Source of the DNA: AM-2324 sp964225135
GTDB taxonomy: Bacteria; Bacteroidota; Bacteroidia; Chitinophagales; Saprospiraceae
DNA length: 11,903 nt
Assembly: GCA_964225135.1 (NCBI GenBank)
Contig: CAXQNQ010000182.1
Coordinates: 1-11,903 of the forward strand
Reading direction: 5' to 3'
Position numbers and translations under genes: made by a program. Below, piece after piece: positions 1 through 7,251 of the stretch (position 1 is the stretch's first letter; each line of letters opens with the position of its first letter). The notes beneath the pieces are model-generated. The model was not told the origin of the DNA and did no database searches. It saw only the letters and a list, made by a program, of their open reading frames with translations.

Positions 1-3000
1 CTGCCGCCATCAATATCTGCTGCTGTAATACTACCATTACCATCTGCATCTAACTCTACAGTGATATCTACACATACTGCCACTGGCGGTACGTTATCTT
101 CTACTGTAACTGTCGCATCACAAGTGCTTACGTTACCATGGATATCTGTTACCGTTAAAGTAACGGTATGTTCCCCTACTTCGGCACAGGTCCAATTTAA
201 ATCTCCTGCACTTATAGTGAAATCTTGAATACCACAGTTATCGGTGGAGCCACCATCTAAATCATCTGGATTCAACACAGCCATACCACTTGCATCTAAT
301 TGAACGGTAATATCTTGACATACAGCATTTGGTACTTCATTATCTGTTACCGTTACATCAAAACTACAAGTCGCTGTATTACCCGCATTATCAGTGAATG
401 TTAAGGTTACCGTTGTTGTACCTACTGGGAAGTCATAGTTATATGGATTATCATCTGTTACCGTGATTCCCTCAGCTAAACAATTATCTGTGTAGATATA
501 AGTCCAATCTTCGAATGGAGCATTAGCCGTGCATAGTCCTGGATCAGTGGTTAAAGCTAAATCATTCATACACTCCAGTACTGTTGGTGGGATATTATCT
601 TCTACTGTAATCTCAGCTGCACAAGTACTTGTATTACCGGCTGCATCTGTAACCGTCAAAGTTACTGTAACTATACTACCAGCTTGCTCACAAAGCATAA
701 TTGTTTCATCCAAAGAATAAGATAAATTTGTTTGATCACAATTATCTGAACTACCAGCACCTACCGCCACTGGATCTAATTGATAGAAACCAGCACTATT
801 TATAGATACAGTCAAGTCGTTACAAACTGCAGTAGGAATAGAATCATCAACTACAGTCAAATTTGCAGTACAAACAGAGGAATTACCACTACCATCTGAC
901 ACTGTCATAGTCACCACATGCGTACCTATTTCATTACAATCCCAATTCACATCATCCGGATCTAAAGCTAAGCTTGCAATAGCACAATTATCTGTACTTC
1001 CGTCATCGACCATATCCGACGTCAATACAAATTCTCCATTAGCATCCAAAGACACAGTCAAATCTTGGCAGATGGCTGTAGGAGCCATATTATCTACTAC
1101 AGTCACGATAGCATCACAAGTAGCCGTGTTACCACTATTATCTGTAACCGTTAATGTAACCGTATTAGGCCCTATTTGAGAGCAATCCCAATTTTCATTG
1201 GCCATATCAATAGATAATGAAGCTATACCCGCTGCATCTGTTGATCCTCCATCTATGTCTGCTGCTGTCAATGTTGCATTTCCATTCGCATCTAATACCA
1301 ATGTCACATCTTGACAAACTGCATTTGGTGGAATAGTATCTAATACCATCACCATTGCTGGTGCTGTATCTGTATTGGACGAAGCATCTGCTACTGTTAG
1401 GGTCTCATCATTTGGTCCAATATCTGCAACACCAAATGTAACCTGTGAAGCAGTATAACTCACTATACCACAATTATCAAAACTACCATTATCTAGGTCT
1501 GTATCTGTAATAGTTGCATTACCAGTAGCATCGAGATATACATTTATGTCTTGAGTCACTGCTGTTGGTGGAATATTATCCATTATAGTCACTGTTGCAT
1601 CACAGGTCGATACATTACCACTATTATCTGTTACGGTCAAAGTAACCGTGTGGATTCCCGCTTCTGAACAATCCCATTCTCCATCTGCAAGCGTAATAGA
1701 TAAGGAAGCAATTCCACCTGCATCTGTGGAGCCTCCATCAATTTGGGCAGCGGTCAAGGTAACCATACCATTAGCGTCCAGGGTTAATGTCACATCTTGA
1801 CATACTGCATTTGGTGGAATGGTATCCAACACCGTAACAATTGCAGGTGCTGTATCCGTATTCGATGATGCATCCGCTACAGTCAGAGTCTCATTGTTTG
1901 TTCCAATATCTGCTATTCCATAAGTAGTTTGAGAAGCCGTGTAACTGACTATCCCGCAATTATCCGTACTACCATTATTTATATCTGTATCTGCAATAGT
2001 TGCATTACCGCTGGCATCTAAGTAAACAGTAATATTTTGCGTAATAGCAACAGGTGGAGCATCGTCTACTATTGTAACCATTGCATCACAAGTTGAAATA
2101 TTACCACTATTATCGGTTACGGTTAGCGTAACTGTATGGGTGCCCACTTGTGAACAATCCCAACTTTGATTTGCTGTTGCTATAGATAATGAAGCAATGC
2201 CTGCTGCATCCGTTGATCCACCATCAATTTGAGCAGCTGATAAGCTTGCATTACCATTGCCATCCAATGTTAATGTAACATCTTGACAAACTGCATTGGG
2301 TGGAATGGTATCTAATACCGTCACAACTGCAGGTCCTGTAGTTGTATTAGAAGATGCATCCTCTACCGTTAAAGTCTCATTATTTACTCCTATATCTGCA
2401 ATACCATATGTAGTCTGAGAAGCAGTATAACTCACTATGGCACAATTATCTGAACTTCCATTATCTAAATCTGTATCTGCTATACTTGCATTTCCACTTG
2501 CATCTAGGTATACCGTAATATTTTGTGTTACAACTGTTGGTGGTTCATTATCACTAACTGTAACAGTGAATGTACAGGTATTAGTATTATTTGCTGCATC
2601 TGTTGCTGTAACAGTTACGGTAGTTGCACCTAAGCCAAAGGTACTACCCGAAGTTATATCCGCAGTTGAAGAAGCGCCACAATTATCTGTTGGAGCAGGG
2701 ATGGTGAAGTTAACGTCTGCCGTACATACTCCGGTATCTGTATCGACCGAAATATCTGCTGGACATTGTGCAACTGGTGCTTCAGAATCATTTACTGTAA
2801 CTGTAAAAGTACAATTATCAGATTGTCCAGCATTATCAGTTGTAGTAACTGTAACAGTTGTAGAACCCAATGCGAAAGTACTACCAGAAGCAATATCTGA
2901 TGTAGATGTATGTCCACAATTTTCTGTTGGTGTAGGTAAAGTAAATGTTACATTGGCATTACATAAACCCGGATCATTATCTACTGTTATGTTGGCAGGA

Positions 3001-6000
3001 CAAACTGCTACTGGTGGTTCATCATCCGTCACTGTGATTTGAATGGTACAAGTAGTAGAATTTCCAGATGAATCTGTAATGGTCCATACTATATCTGTTG
3101 TACCTACTGGAAGGTTAGCGCCTGCTAAGGTATTTGAGTTGTTAAAATCATTAGTTAAGGTCGTTGTAACACAATTATCTGCTAAAGTAGTAGGGTCTAG
3201 CTCCGTACCACTAACCGTGTAAACACAATCTCCTAAATTCCCATCTTGAGATGTAGTATATGAATTTGAACCACCTCCGCCTATTGTAATTCCACTACCC
3301 GCAGCAGGATTTACGTATACATTATTCAACACTATTGAACTACCATCAAAAGTTAAGTTCATATAACCAAAATGGTTCGAAGAAGTTTTGAACCCAACAT
3401 TATAGGAACCTACAGGCAGATTGCTAATAATTCCCCAACCAGTAGTTCCAGTTGAATTATCTATTACATCACCCGTATTAAAAGTCATAGGCGTGGAGAA
3501 ACTTCCTGCAGCATCAATATTAAACAACCCATCTACTGTAGGTCCTCCAGAAAAATCACCACTTGATGTACCAAACATTAATAATCCTCCTGAGTGATAC
3601 CAACCAAGTGTTCCATAGGTATTCGGATTAACTGTCAAAGCAGCATTGGTATTATCATTGGTATTGAACATACCATCTCCATTTGGATCTGTAAAAGTTA
3701 ATGCTGTCCCTGGAGTAAAATTAGGACAATCAAATGTAGGGGCAATATTGTCTTCAACTGTAACTGTAGCAACACAAGTAGCTGAATTATTGCCACTATC
3801 TGTAATGGTTAGAGTTACAGTATTAGGCCCAATTGCGGAGCAATCCCAATTTTCATCTGCAGTTGCAATACTTAATGTAAAACTGGAACAATTATCAGTG
3901 GACCCTCCGTCTATTTGTGCTGCGGTTAAGGTTGCTTGCCCCATATCGTCCAAGGAAAGAGTTACATCTTGACAGGTAGCTGTCGGACCTGAATTATCTT
4001 CTACCGTTACTGTTGCTGTACAAGTACTTGAATTTCCATTTACATCATTCACCGTTAGGGTTACTGTATTAGAACCTATACTAGAACAATCAAAAGTAGA
4101 AGGAGCCACAGATAAACTTGAAATACCGCAATTATCTGACGAACCATTATCAATATCTGAAGCCGTGATAGATGCGTTACCACTAGCATCTAATTGAACA
4201 GTTACATTCTGACATAAAGCTGTCGGATTATCAATATCATCAAAAATAGTAATGCTAAATGTAGACGAGTTTGAGCAGTCTCCCCCTGTGGTATAGGTAA
4301 TAATGTATGTCCCAGGAGTAGAACTAGTAATTGTTACAACTCCTGTATTGGAATCTATAGTTAACCCTGCAGGACTACTAGAAAATGTTCCACCACTTTC
4401 TCCCGTAATAGTAGGGGAAATATCTGCACTACTTTCACAAAACAGTGTGTCAGAATACGAGAAAGAAGCATCATCCAAATTGCTTATGGTAATCGCAAGA
4501 GGTGTTTCACAAGAGATAGTTTCTGAGTAAATCCTAACATGACCTGAGCCATTTCCATTACCATCATTACCTTGAGCACCTACTGCTACTTTTGTTCCAT
4601 CATTGGAAATGGAAACTGATCTTCCTGAGTTATCTCCAGCAGCTTCTCCATCTATATCCGCTCCTAATTGTACCCAAGCTGAACCATCCCAATCATACAC
4701 GCGGACATGTCCTGCATTTGTTCCACTAGCATCACTACCAGTAGCACCTATTACAATTGTGGATCCATCCTGAGATAAAGCAAGTGAAATACCACTTTGA
4801 TCTCCAGCTGCCTCTCCATCAATATCAGCTCCGATTTGATTCCAGGTAGTACCATCCCACTCATATACGCGGACATGTCCAGCATCCACTCCACCCCCAT
4901 CATTTTGATAACCGCCAATAGCAACTCTAGTTCCATCTTTAGACAAATCCAAAAAGGCCCCGCTTTGGTCTCCGCTAGCTTCACCGTCTATATCCAAACC
5001 CAATTGATTCCAAGTGGTTCCATCCCATTCATATACGCGGACATGTCCAGAACTTCCACCATTCCCGTCATTTAAAGGTGCTCCAATGGCTATTCTATTT
5101 CCATTACTTGACATGGACAGCGACCATCCACTATAATCATTTTCTGCTTCACCATCAATATCGCCTCCTACTTGATTCCAAGTGGTTCCATCCCAATCAT
5201 AAACGCGAACATGACCAGCATTCGATGCACTTCCATCATTGGCTCTAGCCCCTACAGCAACTCTATCTCCACTGTTATTTATAGCCACGGACCATCCATT
5301 TTGATCGCCTGCGGCTTCTCCATCTAGATCTGAACCTAATTGATTCCAACTTGTTCCATCGAATTCATATACTCTTGCATGACCCGAATTAGCTCCATTT
5401 CCATCATTTGTAAAAGCTCCTACAACTAAAATAGTGCCATCTCCAGATATGTCTAATGAAAAACTAAATTCATCTCCTGCAGCCTCTCCATCAATATCAC
5501 CACCTTTTTGATTCCAGGTACTACCATCCCATTCATATACCCGAACATGACCGGCATCTGCACCGCCATCGTCATTATATCTAGAACCTATGGCAATTAT
5601 ATCTCCATTACTTGAAATAGCTACCGTATTTCCTGATCGATCATCAGCTACTTCACCATCTATATCAGCTCCTAATTGACTAAAAGCTGGTGGATCATAA
5701 TTTATGGAATAGGATCCAACGGTAGAATTAGATAAATCAATAATACCTGTAGAAGAATCAATATCTAAACCAGCTGTAGATGAAAAAACTCCCCCACTAA
5801 CTCCAGTAATAGTTGGAACTGGATCTACTCCTGCTACACAGAATAAAGTATCGCCACCATAATTAAAATCAGGAGATTCAATTACTACAGTGTAGGAACC
5901 ACAGGTGCCACCAGAAGCACATCCTCCTTCTCCTCGGACATAATATGTTGTGGTATTATTTGGTGCTATCGTAAAGCTTGTACTTGCTGTTGAATCTATT

Positions 6001-6983
6001 AATGTACCTCCACAACTTCCAGAATATATATACCATTTAGTAGCATCATTCAAATTCCCGGAAATACCTATGGTAAATGGATCTCCTGGACATATTGTAT
6101 TTGAGATTGGACCAGACAAGGTTGGCACATCTGGATCTGTACAAGGTGAATTGGAGGGTTGAAGAATTATAAGTGTAGCATTATCCTGAAGCACATATCC
6201 AGCTGCATTTGAAATAGAAGCCGTAATTGGGAAGGTATCAATGGCCATGGTATACGGCATGGTCAAAGACCAATCTGTGCCGTTTATAACTACACCTGAC
6301 GAAGTATCATATTCTACTCCATCAATAATTACACTAAAGGTTTCTCCAGCTCCAAGGGTTACAGTTCCTGTAATAGTAGGTGATGTATTGGTTGTAGTTT
6401 GATCATCAGCCGTAACAGGACCTGCTGGAGCATTACTTCCAACCTCAGTCAAATAGTCGTTCAAAGCATCTAATAATCCATTGGTTGCTGCATTACCATT
6501 AATATTCGTACTATCTACCACTGTAGTAGTATCCGAGTTAATTCGCATAGCATAATTAGATAGGGAATCAATGACATAATCAGAGCCTCCAATGGTAGTT
6601 AGATTTATGCTAGGACTTGAATTTGAAGGAATAAAACCAAAAAAATGTAAAACGGAGCCCGATGTTATTCTCCAAACAATAGCTCCATCAACATCCAAAT
6701 AATTACCTGTACTGGAAATTAACCTCAAAGTCCCAGCAATATCATTGCCTTGTAATTGAAAAACGGTATCAGAAGAGTTTTGTATAAAGAAGGATTGTTC
6801 TAATCCAAGGGTAGGATATGTCTGTATGTTCTGAGCATCCTGAGAATTATTTCCTTGAACTCCAATGAATCCATACGAAAATGGAACAGATAAAACATTT
6901 TGAGCATATATTCCTGCACTAAATAAAAGAAATAGTGCTGTTAGGATATAAAATCTAACTTTAGGGTTAAAATCATTTCTCAT
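1..6983 (-). CDS. Giant secreted HYR / FG-GAP / Ig-like repeat surface protein, C-terminus beyond the window
   Basis: The frame is open without a stop from the ATG at 6983 to the left edge, giving 2327 complete codons. That ATG is the only one downstream of an in-frame TAA about 12 codons upstream, and it is followed at once by a signal peptide, so the start is well supported. Domain order by residue: signal peptide 1-27; conserved N-terminal region 28-187; Ig-like modules about 188-430; seven-bladed propeller about 431-819; Ig-like module about 820-914; HYR-like array about 915 to the edge. HYR domains have an Ig-like fold and are common in bacterial adhesins and other extracellular proteins. 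By inference this is a cell-surface or secreted adhesin exported by Sec and then probably the type IX system; the sorting domain that would prove this is not in the window. The ligand is unknown. Valine, threonine, serine, asparagine and aspartate dominate, with regularly spaced cysteines, as expected for an extracellular protein. The frame shows no sign of decay. Confidence 0.93.
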   Translation of the reverse strand, partial: MRNDFNPKVRFYILTALFLLFSAGIYAQNVLSVPFSYGFIGVQGNNSQDAQNIQTYPTLGLEQSFFIQNSSDTVFQLQGNDIAGTLRLISSTGNYLDVDGAIVWRITSGSVLHFFGFIPSNSSPSINLTTIGGSDYVIDSLSNYAMRINSDTTTVVDSTNINGNAATNGLLDALNDYLTEVGSNAPAGPVTADDQTTTNTSPTITGTVTLGAGETFSVIIDGVEYDTSSGVVINGTDWSLTMPYTMAIDTFPITASISNAAGYVLQDNATLIILQPSNSPCTDPDVPTLSGPISNTICPGDPFTIGISGNLNDATKWYIYSGSCGGTLIDSTASTSFTIAPNNTTTYYVRGEGGCASGGTCGSYTVVIESPDFNYGGDTLFCVAGVDPVPTITGVSGGVFSSTAGLDIDSSTGIIDLSNSTVGSYSINYDPPAFSQLGADIDGEVADDRSGNTVAISSNGDIIAIGSRYNDDGGADAGHVRVYEWDGSTWNQKGGDIDGEAAGDEFSFSLDISGDGTILVVGAFTNDGNGANSGHARVYEFDGTSWNQLGSDLDGEAAGDQNGWSVAINNSGDRVAVGARANDGSASNAGHVRVYDWDGTTWNQVGGDIDGEAENDYSGWSLSMSSNGNRIAIGAPLNDGNGGSSGHVRVYEWDGTTWNQLGLDIDGEASGDQSGAFLDLSKDGTRVAIGGYQNDGGGVDAGHVRVYEWDGTTWNQIGADIDGEAAGDQSGISLALSQDGSTIVIGATGSDASGTNAGHVRVYDWDGSAWVQLGADIDGEAAGDNSGRSVSISNDGTKVAVGAQGNDGNGNGSGHVRIYSETISCETPLAITISNLDDASFSYSDTLFCESSADISPTITGESGGTFSSSPAGLTIDSNTGVVTITSSTPGTYIITYTTGGDCSNSSTFSITIFDDIDNPTALCQNVTVQLDASGNASITASDIDNGSSDNCGISSLSVAPSTFDCSSIGSNTVTLTVNDVNGNSSTCTATVTVEDNSGPTATCQDVTLSLDDMGQATLTAAQIDGGSTDNCSSFTLSIATADENWDCSAIGPNTVTLTITDSGNNSATCVATVTVEDNIAPTFDCPNFTPGTALTFTDPNGDGMFNTNDNTNAALTVNPNTYGTLGWYHSGGLLMFGTSSGDFSGGPTVDGLFNIDAAGSFSTPMTFNTGDVIDNSTGTTGWGIISNLPVGSYNVGFKTSSNHFGYMNLTFDGSSIVLNNVYVNPAAGSGITIGGGGSNSYTTSQDGNLGDCVYTVSGTELDPTTLADNCVTTTLTNDFNNSNTLAGANLPVGTTDIVWTITDSSGNSTTCTIQITVTDDEPPVAVCPANITVDNDPGLCNANVTFTLPTPTENCGHTSTSDIASGSTFALGSTTVTVTTTDNAGQSDNCTFTVTVNDSEAPVAQCPADISVDTDTGVCTADVNFTIPAPTDNCGASSTADITSGSTFGLGATTVTVTATDAANNTNTCTFTVTVSDNEPPTVVTQNITVYLDASGNASIADTDLDNGSSDNCAIVSYTASQTTYGIADIGVNNETLTVEDASSNTTTGPAVVTVLDTIPPNAVCQDVTLTLDGNGNASLSAAQIDGGSTDAAGIASLSIATANQSWDCSQVGTHTVTLTVTDNSGNISTCDAMVTIVDDAPPVAITQNITVYLDASGNATIADTDINNGSTDNCGIVSYTASQTTYGIADIGTNNETLTVADASSNTDTAPAIVTVLDTIPPNAVCQDVTLTLDANGMVTLTAAQIDGGSTDAGGIASLSITLADGEWDCSEAGIHTVTLTVTDNSGNVSTCDATVTIMDNIPPTAVTQDINVYLDATGNATITDTDLDNGSFDNCGIVSYTASQVTFGVADIGPNDETLTVADASSNTDTAPAMVMVLDTIPPNAVCQDVTLVLDANGNATLTAADIDGGSTDAAGIASLSIDMANENWDCSQIGPNTVTLTVTDNSGNTATCDAIVTVVDNMAPTAICQDLTVSLDANGEFVLTSDMVDDGSTDNCAIASLALDPDDVNWDCNEIGTHVVTMTVSDGSGNSSVCTANLTVVDDSIPTAVCNDLTVSINSAGFYQLDPVAVGAGSSDNCDQTNLSYSLDETIMLCEQAGSIVTVTLTVTDAAGNTSTCAAEITVEDNIPPTVLECMNDLALTTDPGLCTANAPFEDWTYIYTDNCLAEGITVTDDNPYNYDFPVGTTTVTLTFTDNAGNTATCSFDVTVTDNEVPNAVCQDITVQLDASGMAVLNPDDLDGGSTDNCGIQDFTISAGDLNWTCAEVGEHTVTLTVTDIHGNVSTCDATVTVEDNVPPVAVCVDITVELDADGNGSITAADIDGG
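1087..2535 (-). repeat. Three copies of a 486-bp two-domain super-repeat in the HYR array
   Basis: Residues about 1483-1966. Two domain types alternate in protein order B-A-B-A-B-A. Equivalent codons recur at 1321, 1807 and 2293 (start of A) and at 1561, 2047 and 2533 (start of B), so the period is exactly 486 bp (162 codons). B domains (about 80 residues, opening T-Q-N-I-T-V-Y-L-D-A) have a single cysteine in D-N-C at residues 1514, 1676 and 1838. A domains (about 82 residues, opening N-A-V-C-Q-D-V-T) have three cysteines but have lost the D-N-C one, which reads D-A-A-G or D-A-G-G; their W-D-C cysteine is at 1610, 1772 and 1934. The exact spacing indicates recent duplication of a B-A pair. 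Confidence 0.9.
3020..3757 (-). other. HYR-like domain with a large inserted module and a calcium-loop motif
   Basis: Residues about 1076-1321. The domain opens normally (NIAPTFDCPNF) and closes normally (D-N-C, then V-G-T-T-D-I-V-W-T-I-T-D-S-S-G-N and T-T-C), but it is about three times the usual length. The extra segment includes D-P-N-G-D-G-M-F-N-T-N-D at residues 1099-1110, with acidic or amide residues at positions 1, 3, 5, 9 and 12, as in EF-hand or dockerin-type calcium loops. It also has an aromatic/glycine-rich beta stretch (GWYHSGGLLMFG, GYMNLTFDG) and a run of glycines. The inserted fold is not recognised; a lectin-like or anchoring module is possible. Confidence 0.6.
4240..4526 (-). 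other. Twin Ig-like module, copy after the propeller
   Basis: Residues about 820-914. TLFC is followed by PTITGESGGTFSS, GLTIDSNTGVV, STPGTYIITYTTGG, D-C-S-N-S-S. It matches the module at 5692-5880 almost position for position but is longer at its C-terminal end, with an extra cysteine. The chain then enters the HYR array. Confidence 0.65.
4527..5691 (-). repeat. Seven tandem 168-bp repeats encoding a seven-bladed beta-propeller (FG-GAP-like)
   Basis: Residues about 431-819. Seven units of 56 residues each contain an I/L-D-G-E motif, an S-x-D/N-G strand, an A-x-G-A/G stretch, N-D-G-N/G and then GHVRVYEWDG-T-W. The codon pair encoding R-V recurs at 4533, 4701, 4869, 5037, 5205, 5373 and 5541, exactly 168 bp apart each time, so the array has no indels. 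Seven blades of about 56 residues make a complete propeller. FG-GAP-type propellers mediate protein or carbohydrate binding, and the Asp/Asn/Gly-rich loops suggest calcium sites (inference). The last unit ends in GHVRIYS and lacks the final W-D-G strand. Blade 1 is preceded by F-S-Q-L, which could close the ring by supplying the missing strand. Confidence 0.88.
5692..5880 (-). other. Twin Ig-like module, copy before the propeller
   Basis: Residues about 368-430. The pattern is TLFC, then PTITGVSGGVFSS, GLDIDSSTGIID, STVGSYSINY. The same pattern recurs after the propeller (4240-4526), so two homologous modules bracket the propeller. The family is common in Bacteroidota surface proteins; no specific ligand is implied. 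Confidence 0.6.
5880..6165 (-). other. Cysteine-rich Ig-like module
   Basis: Residues about 273-368. It begins with PTLSGPISNTICPGDP and contains WYIYSGSCGG, the strand TTTYYVRGEGGC and a closing C-G-S-Y-T-V-V. This recurrent Bacteroidota Ig-like module typically has pairs of cysteines forming disulfides. It sits just before the first of the two twin modules that bracket the propeller. Confidence 0.6.
6166..6423 (-). other. Bacterial Ig-like module, cysteine-free
   Basis: Residues about 188-272. The pattern is that of a bacterial Ig-like domain: an opening SPTITGTVTLGAGE stretch, a central VIIDGVEYDT strand pair, then DWSLTMP and ITASISNAAG. Such modules act as spacers or binding domains in surface proteins. 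The family-level call rests on motif shape only. Confidence 0.6.
6424..6902 (-). other. Conserved N-terminal region of the giant protein, unnamed
   Basis: Residues about 28-187, rich in beta-type sequence (for example FFIQNSSD, GNDIAGTLRL and VWRI), with no cysteine. Its layout resembles N-terminal regions I have seen on other large Bacteroidota repeat proteins, but I cannot attach a family name or function with confidence. It ends in a more polar helical-looking stretch (LLDALNDYL) that may link it to the Ig-like modules. Confidence 0.45.
6903..6983 (-). other. Sec signal peptide of the giant protein
   Basis: Residues 1-27. A short charged start (R2, K8, R10) is followed by a hydrophobic core (YILTALFLLFSAG) and the small-residue cleavage motif I-Y-A before Q28. 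Cleavage is predicted between A27 and Q28. A glutamine directly after the cleavage site is common in exported Bacteroidota proteins. No lipobox cysteine follows, so it is not a lipoprotein. Confidence 0.85.
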
Positions 6984-7251
6984 GAGTATTATGTTCAGTG
7001 TTATAGAGATTTAGTAATAAAACAATAATGCTCAGTTAAATAAATCCCACTAAGAATGTAATCAACACTCTAAAACAGACATTTATAAATGATTTTCAGA
7101 CAATATTTTTACAATGAAAATTACCTGTATGTAAAAGGCCCCGACAGCTGTCGAGACCTTCAATCCTTCGTATTAAATTCTATTCGATTTTATTCTAAAT
7201 AATTATCTTCTTATTGCATACATAAAATCACGCTCTTTTAAACGTAAAAAA
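6984..7251. other. Intergenic region between the giant gene and the CPBP gene
   Basis: AT-rich, 268 bp, no credible gene. It holds the terminator of the CPBP gene at its right side and must hold the promoter of the giant gene. I could not find a clean TAnnTTTG box on the minus strand here, so the promoter is not placed. No strong Shine-Dalgarno site precedes the ATG at 6983, which is usual for Bacteroidota. Confidence 0.6.
7133..7160 (-). terminator. Intrinsic terminator of the CPBP gene
   Basis: On the minus strand a 26-nt inverted repeat (7135-7160) pairs along its whole length if two G-U pairs are allowed, centred on CGACAGCTGTCG. It is followed by TTTT. It lies about 90 bp after the CPBP stop codon. 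The tip must open to form a loop. Confidence 0.65.

Larger units (their letters stand above)
1..4240 (-). repeat. Array of about 16 HYR-like domains, running off the left edge
   Basis: Residues about 915-2327. Domains are about 78-82 residues and start with a P-P/P-T-A-V-C type motif after a short D-N/D-D/D-T linker. In the standard form they carry four cysteines at fixed places (A-V-C-Q-D, D-N-C, W-D-C, S-T-C). Three kinds occur. Four-cysteine V-C-Q-D domains lie at about 100-340, 590-1086 and 3760-4235. HYR-typical domains with C-P-A-D/N-I or a related C-terminal cysteine pattern lie at about 345-590 and 2536-3020. Alternating one- and three-cysteine domains lie at 1087-2535. HYR domains are thought to act in cell adhesion. 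Low divergence between units suggests expansion by tandem duplication. Confidence 0.88.

Noticed and set aside
2437..3042. A 201-codon open frame on the plus strand, with similar shorter ones at 529-720, 3646-3972, 4303-4530, 4797-5075 and 5950-6162.
   Set aside because: All are antisense to the giant gene. Their valine/serine/threonine-rich repeats are the mirror of its repeats, they are not in register with any start signal, and the minus-strand frame has coherent domains throughout.
4527..5691. Regular repeats that could be taken for a CRISPR or other non-coding array.
   Set aside because: The period is exactly 56 codons, the repeat is coding throughout, substitutions fall in a protein-like pattern, and there are no unique spacers.
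7142..7153. Perfect 12-bp palindrome CGACAGCTGTCG as a possible operator.
   Set aside because: It is the centre of a longer paired structure followed by TTTT after a gene end, so a terminator explains it better.
7163..7251. Very short minus-strand open frame (M-Y-A-I-R-R) after the CPBP gene.
   Set aside because: Six codons with no ribosome-binding or conservation evidence; expected by chance in AT-rich DNA.
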